NCBI RefSeq assembly: GCF_014489415.1
Contig: NZ_CP060822.1
Span: 2,713,501-2,777,500, forward strand
Direction: 5' to 3'
Length of the DNA: 64,000 nucleotides
Origin: Cylindrospermopsis curvispora GIHE-G1
GTDB taxonomy: Bacteria; Cyanobacteriota; Cyanobacteriia; Cyanobacteriales; Nostocaceae
Every line of letters begins with the position of its first letter. Within the stretch, counting starts at the first letter, position 1. A program made the translations under genes and the position numbers. Below the pieces are notes generated by a model that had not been told where the DNA came from, did no database searches, and saw only the letters and a program-made list of their open reading frames with translations. Shown here piece by piece: positions 37,003-46,192 of this stretch.

Positions 37003-38532
37003 ATGTCCAGTTCATCTCTAAACATCAAGCAGTCTCGTGTTATTGTTGTTGGTGGGGGAATAGGTGGCCTTACCGCAGCAGCTCTATTAGCACGTAGAGG
37101 TTATCAGGTTTTAATTGTGGATCAAGCTTTGGTTCCTGGTGGTTGTGCTTCAACTTTTAAACGTCAGGGATTTATTTTTGATGTGGGTGCAACTCAGGTT
37201 GCAGGTCTGGAACCCGGAGGAATTCATTACCGGATTTTTCAGGAACTAGATATAGATCTACCCCCAGCTACACCCTGCGATCCCGCTTGTGCGGTTTTTC
37301 TTCCAGGAGAAACAACTCCAATCAATGTGTGGCGCGATCCGCAAAAATGGCAACAGGAACGTCAACAGCAATTCCCCGGAAGTGAACCCTTTTGGCAATT
37401 ATTAGCTACTTTATTCCGTGCTAGTTGGGAATTCCAGGGAAGAGACCCTATTTTACCACCGGGTAATTTGTGGGATCTCTTACAGTTGGTTAAAGCTGTG
37501 ACTCCTAGCACTTTTATTACTGCTCCGTTTACTTTTATGACTGTGGGTGATGCTCTCAGGTTATATGGTTTAGACCATGATATAAGACTGAGAACATTCT
37601 TAGATCTACAACTGAAATTATATTCCCAGGTTAGCGCCCAAGAAACTGCTCTCCTCTACGCTGCTACGGCTTTAAGTATATCCCAACTTCCTCAAGGACT
37701 ATATCATTTACAAGGTAGTATGCAAGTGCTGAGCGATCGCCTAGTGACATCTTTGGAAAAAAATGGCGGTCAATTATTAATGCGTCATACGGTGGAAGGG
37801 ATTAATGTGGAAGATGGCAAGGCTAAAGGTGTAATAATCCGCAATCAAAGGACTGGACAAATATTTACAGAGAAAGCGGATCACGTGATTGCTAATGTCA
37901 CGGTGCAAAACCTGATGGAACTATTGGGAGAAAAGGTCCCTCATAGATACAAAACAAGAATTGAAAACCTACCCCCTGCTTCCGGTGCATTTGTGGTATA
38001 TCTGGGTGTGGAACAAAGTGCTATCCCCCAGAATTGTCCACCTCACTTACAATTTATGTATGATATTAATGGCCCAGTTGGGGAAAACAATTCCCTATTT
38101 GTTTCTGTCAGTCATGAGGGGGATGGTCGGGCACCTGCGGGAAAAGCAACAATTATAGCTTCATCCTTTGTGGATTTCGCTCCCTGGTGGAATAGTGACA
38201 ATTATCAACAACTAAAGGCAAAATTTACTCAGGAGGCCATTTCTCGACTCGCTGAATATTTTTATTTGAACCCAGAAACAATTATTCTCATCGAAGCTGC
38301 TACACCAAAAACCTTTGCTGACTACACCGCTAGACACAAAGGAATCGTGGGTGGTATTGGTCAAAGAATTTCTACTTTTGGACCTTTTGGTTTTGCCAAT
38401 CGTACACCCATTAGGAACTTGTGGTTAGTTGGTGATTCTACCCATCCAGGGGAAGGTACTGCTGGGGTGAGTTACTCAGCTCTCACAGTAGTTAGACAAA
38501 TTGATGACCTACGGGAAAGGTTGTCCCGGTGA
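37003..38532 (+). CDS. crtD: Carotenoid C-3',4' desaturase CrtD
   Basis: 509 residues. The FAD dinucleotide motif is VIVVGGGIGGLTAAALLARRGY near the N-terminus. PGGCASTFKRQGFIFDVGATQVAGLEPGG is characteristic of cyanobacterial CrtD, and the C-terminal FAD motif is LWLVGDSTHPGEGTAGVSYSA. It desaturates carotenoids on the way to myxol glycosides. CrtH and CrtO belong to the same superfamily but have different N-terminal blocks. Its last 24 bp overlap the convergent gene at 38509. Confidence 0.8.
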   Translation: MSSSSLNIKQSRVIVVGGGIGGLTAAALLARRGYQVLIVDQALVPGGCASTFKRQGFIFDVGATQVAGLEPGGIHYRIFQELDIDLPPATPCDPACAVFLPGETTPINVWRDPQKWQQERQQQFPGSEPFWQLLATLFRASWEFQGRDPILPPGNLWDLLQLVKAVTPSTFITAPFTFMTVGDALRLYGLDHDIRLRTFLDLQLKLYSQVSAQETALLYAATALSISQLPQGLYHLQGSMQVLSDRLVTSLEKNGGQLLMRHTVEGINVEDGKAKGVIIRNQRTGQIFTEKADHVIANVTVQNLMELLGEKVPHRYKTRIENLPPASGAFVVYLGVEQSAIPQNCPPHLQFMYDINGPVGENNSLFVSVSHEGDGRAPAGKATIIASSFVDFAPWWNSDNYQQLKAKFTQEAISRLAEYFYLNPETIILIEAATPKTFADYTARHKGIVGGIGQRISTFGPFGFANRTPIRNLWLVGDSTHPGEGTAGVSYSALTVVRQIDDLRERLSR

Positions 38533-40578
38533 TAGAAATGGGGTTGTGGGCACTACTTCCGGAACTAGTTGTTCTTTCCACGTCCTAATTTGTGCTTGAG
38601 CATCCTCATAAGCAGAACTACTACGAGGGACTAATCTAGCAGTTTCAATACTCTTGGCCAGGTCAACTTGGCTTTGGGAACGGGCGATTTCTAATATTTG
38701 CTGACCCCACCGGTCAATGGCAATGTTGATATCCATACGTAAAACATTACGCCGGGAAACACGGTTAGCTGTCCGTATGGCTTCGGACAAGGCTTCCGCC
38801 GTGCCAATGCTGGCTAGATCCCTAGCTTTTCTCCAATTCTCTTTGGCGCGTATTTGCTCTTCCCATGTATCAATTGCTGCTTGTGCTTCACCGGCTAATG
38901 CTCTCCCGGATATGGCAATTTTTCTCGCTTCCTGCACAGCACTATTCAAGTCCCCGCTCTCAGCTAACACTATGGCCCTATCTAAATAGGGTTGATCTTC
39001 AATACGCTGAATACTGGCATTCCAGGCGCGGATTCTCCTTCGTGATCTTGAGTATAGGGCCCGACCTGAAGAAATTTGACTGGCTTCGGCGATCGCACTT
39101 TGTAAAGAGTTAATATCTCCGACATTAGCAATTTGTTCTGCTCGGTCTAAGTAAGGTTTGTCTTGAATAATTTCTATTTGGTCATTCCAACGATTAATCT
39201 GGGTTTGAGCTTCTTGGGCGCGAGGGTTTTGAGATGGAATTTGTTGCGCTTGAGATATGGCAGATCTTAAATCCTCAATGGTGCCCCCACTAGCTAGATC
39301 CCGAGCTTGTTCTAACTTAGTTACATCCTCAATTTCCAATTGCCAAAGGGAAATAAGTTCTTGAGCTCGACCGTATATTCCTCGAGAAGGATCTATCTGT
39401 TGGGCTTGAGAAATGGCATTCTCCAAGCCTAAAATCGTTCCTAACCAAGCATTTCTTTGGGCTTCTCCGAAATCTATAAAATCATCAATTTCCGATTGTA
39501 AGGAGGGAATAGGAGGGATTTTTCCGGCAATTTCCAAACCCTTATCTGCATCTCTTATATCCATTTGAGCTTGTGCTAATTTCAGCATTTTTCGCCCAAA
39601 TTGAGGAACTAATTCCTGAGCCTTCTTGTACAAGTAGCTTTCTGGTTTAACCGATTTTGCTAACTTAATGGCTGCTAAAATATCATTAACAGAATTACGT
39701 TCGGCTAAGGAATCAGCCTTATCTAGTTTATCACCATCTTCCCGCGCAGTTACAATAATTTGATTTAACTGGTCATATTTCGTAGTCGACCAAAATCTAT
39801 TATTAATGCGGAGTAGTTTGGATGATAGCATAAAAGCTGATTGCCAACGCCTGTTTTCTAATTCTCCAATGGAGGACTGGTAGATTTCCTCAGCTGTTGA
39901 CCAAGTAGATTGCCATTTGAGAATTTTCTCTTCCACAAACTGACGATCTTCCAAATTTTCTGGAATTTGTTTAGCAGTAGCTATTGCTTCCTCCAAATTT
40001 CCTAATTGGAAGCTCTTCTCCGCCAAATTTATAATGTCCCGTGACCACTCCTGCAATAGATCATTAATTTGTCCTCGTAAAGGATGATCCTGTGGTAAAT
40101 CCTTCACTAAGGCTATAGCTTGCAATAAGTCACTAACCGTCTGTTTGGAAGCAGCCAGGGTGGCACAGTGGACGCGCATAGAAGCACTGGCCAAAGGCCA
40201 GAATATTCTAGGACAGTTGGGAGCGGAGGGTAGTTTAAGTAAGATTGATACTGATATAATACCTATGCTGCTGGGAATAAACGCTAGGACGAAAAACCAC
40301 CATATCCAGCTTTTCTTCCACATTGCTAATTCCCATATCTTACCGGACAAAACAAAGTTAACAGGTCTATACCAATTGTTCTCTTTACCTTCTTCGTGTA
40401 AGCCATTGTTATTTTGTTGCTGCATTAATGACCCAAAATTGCGATCGCTATCCTGAATAGCGTTCCCACCGGATGATTGATTGACCTGGACTTCTGAATC
40501 TGGGGACAATCTTGGATTTTGCTCTGGTTTTGTGGTCTCAACCGGAGAAAAACCTCCTGAAATATCCTGATCTGTCAT
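38509..40578 (-). CDS. Single-pass membrane protein with tandem helical repeats
   Basis: 689 residues. The N-terminal 80 residues are polar and Gln/Asn-rich. One membrane helix lies near 85-115 (WWFFVLAFIPSSIGIISVSILL). The rest is an alpha-helical array of repeated units of about 70-80 residues, each with a pattern like LxxAIxxAxxIxxxRxLYxxAQxxIxxWxxxI (for example ISQAQQIDPSRGIYGRAQE and IAEASQISSGRALYSRSRR). Function unknown; a cyanobacterial scaffold protein is possible. It overlaps crtD tail-to-tail. Confidence 0.7.
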   Translation of the reverse strand: MTDQDISGGFSPVETTKPEQNPRLSPDSEVQVNQSSGGNAIQDSDRNFGSLMQQQNNNGLHEEGKENNWYRPVNFVLSGKIWELAMWKKSWIWWFFVLAFIPSSIGIISVSILLKLPSAPNCPRIFWPLASASMRVHCATLAASKQTVSDLLQAIALVKDLPQDHPLRGQINDLLQEWSRDIINLAEKSFQLGNLEEAIATAKQIPENLEDRQFVEEKILKWQSTWSTAEEIYQSSIGELENRRWQSAFMLSSKLLRINNRFWSTTKYDQLNQIIVTAREDGDKLDKADSLAERNSVNDILAAIKLAKSVKPESYLYKKAQELVPQFGRKMLKLAQAQMDIRDADKGLEIAGKIPPIPSLQSEIDDFIDFGEAQRNAWLGTILGLENAISQAQQIDPSRGIYGRAQELISLWQLEIEDVTKLEQARDLASGGTIEDLRSAISQAQQIPSQNPRAQEAQTQINRWNDQIEIIQDKPYLDRAEQIANVGDINSLQSAIAEASQISSGRALYSRSRRRIRAWNASIQRIEDQPYLDRAIVLAESGDLNSAVQEARKIAISGRALAGEAQAAIDTWEEQIRAKENWRKARDLASIGTAEALSEAIRTANRVSRRNVLRMDINIAIDRWGQQILEIARSQSQVDLAKSIETARLVPRSSSAYEDAQAQIRTWKEQLVPEVVPTTPFLSPGQPFP

Positions 40579-40765
40579 CTCTCACACCACACTAAATTGA
40601 TTAACAGTCCATTCTGACAAATTTACCCCATCAACTCCAGAAGGTAGTGCAGGTGCGGTCCACTCTATAGACTGACACCCACTCCGCTCTGTAAAACTTA
40701 TCCAAAAATATATACCTCAGGGAATATGCTTAATTGTAGTATTATTTTACCATATTTAGAATAGC

Positions 40766-41662
40766 TTAACCTTTAACATTTTGTAAATCCACAATTAGTT
40801 GAGCCAGATTATCACTGCTTGCTTGATAAACACTACCACAAAAATCGCAGGTAGCTTCAGCTCCGTTGTCCTTGAGAATCATATCTTGTAATTCGGACTC
40901 TCCCAACATTTTCAACGCTCCTAGCACGCGCTCAAAGGAACAACCACAATGAAAGCGCAGAAGCTGACTTTCAGGAAAAATTGTCAGTTCCATATCCCCC
41001 AATAAATCCTCGAAAATGTCGGTTAAGCTTTTACCTGCTTGTAATAATGGTGTAAATCCAGATAATGCTGACACTCTCGATTCTAGTGTTTCCACAAGAG
41101 CTTCGTCTCTGGCAACTTTTGGCAGAACTTGAATTAAAATTCCCCCAGCTGCAGTTACACCACCCGAACCAACAAACACACCTAATACCAAAGCGGAAGG
41201 GGTTTGCTCAGAGTTAACTAGGTAATGGGTGACATCATCCCCAATTTCTCCGGACACTAGTTCTACCGTGCTAGAATAGGGATAGCCATAGCCAACATCT
41301 TTAACCACATACAAATATCCTTTTCCTACAGCACCTCCCACGTCCAGTTTGCCCTTGGTGTTGGGTGGTAGTTCTATGGATGGGTTGCCCACGTAACCCC
41401 TGACCGTGCCATCCAGTCCAGCATCTACTAATATACCGCCTAATGGTCCATCTCCCTTCACTCGCAGGTTAATTCTCGAACCTGAGCGTTTCATCCCCGA
41501 AGCCATTAACAAACCTGCTGACATAGTTCTTCCCAGAGCTGCTGTGGCTACATAGGAAAGTTTATGGCGCACTCTTGCCTCTTCGGCTAACTTTGTGGTG
41601 ATTACACCCACCGCTCGAATGCCACCATTTGCTGCTGTGGCCCGCACTAGTTTGTCCGCCAT
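40766..41662 (-). CDS. hslO: Hsp33 redox-regulated chaperone
   Basis: 298 residues from MADKLVRATAANGGIR (an ATG two codons earlier is possible). The C-terminal zinc/redox switch is CxC...CxxC: FHCGCSFERV and CDFCGSVYQ. When oxidised the disulfides open the chaperone, which holds unfolding proteins during oxidative heat stress. Length and motifs are standard. Confidence 0.94.
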   Translation of the reverse strand: MADKLVRATAANGGIRAVGVITTKLAEEARVRHKLSYVATAALGRTMSAGLLMASGMKRSGSRINLRVKGDGPLGGILVDAGLDGTVRGYVGNPSIELPPNTKGKLDVGGAVGKGYLYVVKDVGYGYPYSSTVELVSGEIGDDVTHYLVNSEQTPSALVLGVFVGSGGVTAAGGILIQVLPKVARDEALVETLESRVSALSGFTPLLQAGKSLTDIFEDLLGDMELTIFPESQLLRFHCGCSFERVLGALKMLGESELQDMILKDNGAEATCDFCGSVYQASSDNLAQLIVDLQNVKG

Positions 41663-41901
41663 AAACACCTTTACTATTCACAAAAAACTGCTCAGTGTGA
41701 CCAGTTGGCTTTAAACACCGGAGAAAATTCTCTCCTATAATCATTATTAAGTATATCATAGTTAGTGCTGACTTTCCTCCAAAAATTGGGCTAGAAGCTG
41801 TCGATTCTGGTATAATCCTAGCCACCCACAAGATTCACAAAGCCTACTGGTCACTTTTGGGTCTATACCGTTTTTACTAAAACTATAAAATAACAACTAT
41901 T

Positions 41902-42282
41902 ATGTTAGGAACTTTTCAACAAAGCCAATTGCGTATAGAAATAGAAGCATCCTCCCAAGCTATTCATGATAGTCTTGTCTTTCCTACAAAACTACGTGAA
42001 TGGCTACCATTTGGAGGCCTTCCCCCATCCATGCCAGAAAAATTGACCCCCGGTTTTGATTTCACTACTTCTATGGGATACGTAACCATATATCATCATG
42101 TGGATGTTTTGAGGGTTAATTGTTTACGCCTACTTCTTAGTGGTGCTATTGATGGTTTTCATGAGTGGTACTGGGGAGAAGGTTGGCTACAGTCCCGACT
42201 GGAGGGTGTGTCACTCTTACCCTTGAATTTGGGTCAAACTCTCAGTTTGTTGAGACTACGTCATTTTTTGACCCTTCCCTAG
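41902..42282 (+). CDS. SRPBCC-like protein of unknown function
   Basis: 126 residues. The sequence alternates beta strands and a C-terminal helix (MLGTFQQSQLRIEIEASSQAI, then FHEWYWGEGWLQSRLEGVSLLP), as in START/SRPBCC ligand-binding domains, but I give no ligand. It ends exactly where the convergent universal-stress gene ends (stop codons abut). Confidence 0.6.
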   Translation: MLGTFQQSQLRIEIEASSQAIHDSLVFPTKLREWLPFGGLPPSMPEKLTPGFDFTTSMGYVTIYHHVDVLRVNCLRLLLSGAIDGFHEWYWGEGWLQSRLEGVSLLPLNLGQTLSLLRLRHFLTLP

Positions 42283-42708
42283 TTACCTGTGCGACTTAAC
42301 TACTAATACAGAGCAATGCGCTTCTTCCATTACTTGTGTACTGACGGAGCGCAAAACGATTTTTTTCACGCCTGTTAATCCACGGTTCCCAATCACCACT
42401 AGATCGGCTTTGTAAATATTTGCTAGTCTGATTATTTCATCCGCAGGATCCCCTGATACTAGTTCTAGTTGGCTTTTTACCCCCAATTTTTCTTGGTAGG
42501 TTTGCAATTGCTTTTCTACCTGAAAATAAGACAATTTGGGCGAGTCTGGATGAGGACGATCAGCTGGCAATTCCGTGGAGTCCGATGATGGAAATACGTG
42601 ACAAAGAATCACCTGCGCATTCCGGGAAAGCATAAGACTCTCTAAAGTCTCTATCACTCTTTCCGCAATTTCTGAATCATCTAAAGCCACTAAAATAGTA
42701 TTTAACAC
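42283..42708 (-). CDS. Universal stress protein
   Basis: 141 residues with a GTG start. The UspA ATP-binding pattern G-2x-G-9x-(S/T) is seen as GNRGLTGVKKIVLRSVSTQV, and the N-terminus ILVALDDSEIAERVIETL is typical. A single-domain UspA-type protein; it helps survival in stress in other bacteria, with no specific role known here. Confidence 0.88.
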   Translation of the reverse strand: MLNTILVALDDSEIAERVIETLESLMLSRNAQVILCHVFPSSDSTELPADRPHPDSPKLSYFQVEKQLQTYQEKLGVKSQLELVSGDPADEIIRLANIYKADLVVIGNRGLTGVKKIVLRSVSTQVMEEAHCSVLVVKSHR

Positions 42709-42793
42709 CGCTTTTACTTCCTTAACTCAAAATCACCCTAGTTTTTTTAGTTTACTCTGTTCCACCTCATTTCTAATTAATCCTGATGAAGGA

Positions 42794-42822
42794 ATTCCCC
42801 CGCAGTTGTAATCTGGGGGAAT
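42794..42822. terminator. Hairpin downstream of hisD
   Basis: ATTCCCCC and GGGGGAAT form an 8-bp stem around a 13-base loop, 33 bp past the hisD stop. There is no T-run on the hisD strand, so this is only a candidate. Confidence 0.35.
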
Positions 42823-42854
42823 ATGGTCAGGAATGAGAAAGTCTATTTATGCTT

Positions 42855-44156
42855 CTAGCCATCAGCATCAAATCTTATCCGCACTGAATCCGCATGAGAG
42901 GGTAAACCCTCCGCCATAGCTAAGGTGCTAATGGCACTGGCTACTTTGGCAAGTGCACCTCGAGAGTATTGTATAATACTTGAGTGTTTAAGGAAGGTTT
43001 CTACACATAGAGCGGAGGCATAACGAGCAGCACCGGATGTAGGTAGGGTATGATTGGGACCAGCTAAATAGTCACCTACCGCCTCTGGTGTAGAATCGCC
43101 CAAGAAAATCGCTCCTGCATGACGGATATGCTCAATTAGTGACCAAGGGTCTTTTACCTCCAATTCCAAATGTTCCGGGGCAAACATATTAGAAAATTCC
43201 GCCGCTGCTTCCAAAGATTCCACAATTACGACCAGTCCATAATGGGCGATCGCCTTTTCTGTGTCTATCCTTCTGGGGTGATCTACTAATTGTCTATCTA
43301 CCTCTAACTGAACCTTTTTGGCTAAACCAGTATCCGTAGTCAATAAAATTGCCGCTGCCATGGGATCATGTTCCGCTTGGGCTAACATATCTGCCGCCAC
43401 ATGTTTGGGATTAGCAGTTTCATCGGCAATAATTAACACCTCACTCGGTCCAGCCAAGGAGTCAATACCCACAGTCCCATATACTAGTTTTTTGGCCAGG
43501 GTGACATAAATATTACCAGGACCTGTAATTACATCTACCTTGGGAATGGTTTCTGTACCGTATGCTAGAGCTGCGATCGCCTGGGATCCCCCAATGCGAT
43601 AAATTTCAGCTACTCCAGCTTCTTGAGCAGCTACCAACACTGCCGGATTAATTACCTTATCACGACCTGGTGGCGTGACCATGACTATGCGAGGTACACC
43701 TGCTACTTTAGCCGGTATGGCATTCATTAACACTGTACTAGGATAGCAGGCCCTACCACCGGGAATATATAGACCCGCCCTATCTACGGGTGTGTAGCGT
43801 TTACCTAAAACTACTTCATCTTCCCCAAAGTGCACCCAGGTTTTTGGTACTCTCTGACGATGAAAAGCTTCTATTCGTTCACAGGCCAGCTTAATTGATG
43901 CCAACAAATCCTTTGATATTTGTTGGTAAGCCACGTCCATCTCAGAACCTTTTACCCTCAATTCCCCCGGTTCCAAGGTTTGGTGATCAAACTCGGCTGT
44001 GTAGTGGAGTACGGCTTTGTCGCCCTGGTTTTTTACAGACAGCAAAACTTCTCTTACTGTTGCTTCTTTATTAAACACCTGTTCGTCGTGGGTACGTTCG
44101 CAGATGCGTTGTAGTTCGGATACAACATCTGCCTGCTGAGTGATAATTCGCAGCAT
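42855..44156 (-). CDS. hisD: Histidinol dehydrogenase
   Basis: 433 residues. The signature is IDSLAGPSEVLIIADETANPKHVAADMLAQAEHDPMA, and GPGNIYVTLAKKLVYG supplies NAD- and zinc-binding residues. It catalyses the last two steps of histidine synthesis. It is divergent from rpsT across 499 bp. Confidence 0.96.
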   Translation of the reverse strand: MLRIITQQADVVSELQRICERTHDEQVFNKEATVREVLLSVKNQGDKAVLHYTAEFDHQTLEPGELRVKGSEMDVAYQQISKDLLASIKLACERIEAFHRQRVPKTWVHFGEDEVVLGKRYTPVDRAGLYIPGGRACYPSTVLMNAIPAKVAGVPRIVMVTPPGRDKVINPAVLVAAQEAGVAEIYRIGGSQAIAALAYGTETIPKVDVITGPGNIYVTLAKKLVYGTVGIDSLAGPSEVLIIADETANPKHVAADMLAQAEHDPMAAAILLTTDTGLAKKVQLEVDRQLVDHPRRIDTEKAIAHYGLVVIVESLEAAAEFSNMFAPEHLELEVKDPWSLIEHIRHAGAIFLGDSTPEAVGDYLAGPNHTLPTSGAARYASALCVETFLKHSSIIQYSRGALAKVASAISTLAMAEGLPSHADSVRIRFDADG

Positions 44157-44655
44157 GGAGTAGACAGTGCCAAAATTAGAATTTTTTCCCTTGTGATCAT
44201 TAGTTTGGCTTTTTATTCTTGCGGATAAACAGCTGCCACTAATTTTCTTCTCTAGCTTAACCTGCTTTTTTTTGATCCCACCAGTATTTCAACCTATCAT
44301 TTATCGCTGTAAAAGCTCTAAAAACAGTTTGATGATCTTATACTCCCAGTCTGTGATATACTGGAGGAGTTTGGGGACCAGTTTGGCGGTATTAATCGTG
44401 AGTTTTTTATTGTTAGAGTCTATTATAACCTATTTTTCAAAATCCCTGACCCCATGCTATTGCCAATTTCTGGTGGACTGGAACTTTTTCCATCTTTACC
44501 AACTCTTCACAACACTTTACAAAAATTTTGTTAAAAGTTGTAAAATTTTTCCTAAAATTTTTCTGTGGAATTGCAGCACTTGCAAATTTCGTGCTATCCT
44601 AGTATTTCTAGTAGTGTGTGTACATATTAATTGATAGTTTTTTTGGGAACTGACC
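44157..44655. other. Long hisD/rpsT intergenic region
   Basis: 499 bp of AT-rich DNA between divergent genes. It must contain both promoters. T- and A-rich runs precede rpsT (44517-44645), which may be an untranslated leader; S20 genes often have one. An open frame here (44272-44634) has no family match and odd composition, and is not called. Confidence 0.45.
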
Positions 44656-44949
44656 GTGGCAAACACAAAATCAGCACTTAAACGCGCCCAAATCGCGGAG
44701 CGTAACCAACTACACAACAAAGCATACAAATCAGCAGTAAAGACGCTGATGAAGAAATACTTTGCTGCAGTGGAGGCCTATGCTTCCAACCCTACGAGCG
44801 AGTCTAAACAGTTGGTAGATGAGAGGATGTCACAAGCCTACAGCAAAATTGACAAAGCTGTTAAAAGGGGAGTGTTGCATCCAAACAGTGGGGCTAGAAA
44901 AAAATCTAGATTAGCGCGGAAGCTCAAACCATTGACCCAACCGGTTTAG
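44656..44949 (+). CDS. rpsT: 30S ribosomal protein S20
   Basis: 97 residues with a GTG start (GTGGCAAACACA). [21 protein letters not shown] and [23 protein letters not shown] are diagnostic of S20, a 16S rRNA-binding primary assembly protein. It opens the rpsT-tatD-rpoBC1C2 locus conserved in cyanobacteria. Confidence 0.97.
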   Translation: MANTKSALKRAQIAERNQLHNKAYKSAVKTLMKKYFAAVEAYASNPTSESKQLVDERMSQAYSKIDKAVKRGVLHPNSGARKKSRLARKLKPLTQPV

Positions 44950-45118
44950 GAGTCAGAATAGTCACTAATTCGTAATTCGTAATAGGAAAAAGCTAAGATA
45001 AGTCGTTAAATCAAAAAAACCGGTTGATTTTGGTTTAGTGGCCACTTAGAACCTGGTTATGGATTATGGATTAGCAAATTATGGCAAATCATGAGTTGTT
45101 GTCACTGGTAACTTAAAA

Positions 45119-45946
45119 ATGCAATTAATAGATAGCCACGTACATCTAAACTTTGAAACTTTTAAGCCAGATTTAGAGGCAGTGAGACACCGTTGGCAAG
45201 AAGCAGGGGTAGCGCACCTGGTGCATTCCTGTGTTCATCCAGGGGAATTTGCCAGCATTTGGTCTATAGCTAAACAGTTCCCGGAGGTGAGTTTTGCCAT
45301 TGGGTTACATCCTTTGGATGCTGATAGATGGGAAGATCACACAGGGGCTGAAATAAGAAATTTAGTCCACCTATCTAACCAGTCAAATGCGCCCGTTGTG
45401 GCAATTGGGGAAATGGGATTAGACTTTTACAAAGCCAGCAACCGTCAGCAACAACATAAGGTATTTGAAGCTCAACTGGCGATCGCCACGGAACTAGGTC
45501 TACCAGTAATAGTCCATTGTCGGGAAGCTGCTGTAGAAGCGAGAGAGGTGCTAGAAAAATGGCGAGAAAGGGAAGGAGAGAAGGTGCGGGGTGTAATGCA
45601 TTGTTGGGGAGGAACACCAGAGGAAACCCAGTGGTTTTTAGATCTGGGTTTTTACATTAGCTTTAGTGGTACAGTTACCTTTAAGAATGCGAAAGCTATA
45701 CAATCCTCAGCAGCGATGGTAAGTAAAGATAGGATTTTGATTGAAACTGACTGTCCATTTTTGTCACCCACACCCAAGAGAGGAGAGAAGCGTAACGAGC
45801 CAGCGTATGTAGGCTATGTAGCAGCGCAGTTAGCAAAAATCCGAGGAGAAACCGTAGAATCCATAGCTAACCAAACGACTGCCAATGCTTGTAGACTGTT
45901 TGGGATTAGACTAGAGGGGACAAAAATTCAGCCAAATCCATCCTGA
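45119..45946 (+). CDS. TatD-family metal-dependent hydrolase (DNase)
   Basis: 275 residues. Metal ligands His7 and His9 in DSHVHL, Glu in GEMGLDFY, His in VIVHCREA and HCWGG, and Asp in ETDCPFLSP are in place. TatD proteins are 3'-5' exonucleases/hydrolases. It lies 169 bp after rpsT and before rpoB. Confidence 0.92.
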   Translation: MQLIDSHVHLNFETFKPDLEAVRHRWQEAGVAHLVHSCVHPGEFASIWSIAKQFPEVSFAIGLHPLDADRWEDHTGAEIRNLVHLSNQSNAPVVAIGEMGLDFYKASNRQQQHKVFEAQLAIATELGLPVIVHCREAAVEAREVLEKWREREGEKVRGVMHCWGGTPEETQWFLDLGFYISFSGTVTFKNAKAIQSSAAMVSKDRILIETDCPFLSPTPKRGEKRNEPAYVGYVAAQLAKIRGETVESIANQTTANACRLFGIRLEGTKIQPNPS

Positions 45947-46192
45947 TACCGAGAATAACCTGGCGGATCCTTGATTTTTGGTGTGTCAGAACGAGTGTAG
46001 ATGAGGTCTGGATAAATAGTATGAACAGAGAATTAATGAGCAAAATGTACGTAATGAGTAGACAAATCACCCACCACTCGTCAACAGTTAGCAGGAGCAA
46101 GGTTTCCACGTCTATCTAATTTTATTTTTTTATTGGGTTTATTCGCCCACCGTTCTCAGAACAAGTTTAACCAGGTTGATAAAGGTAGAGGC

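Noticed and set aside
44272-44634. 120-codon open frame between hisD and rpsT
   Set aside because: No family match, unusual Cys/Phe-rich composition, no ribosome site, and it overlaps the expected rpsT leader.
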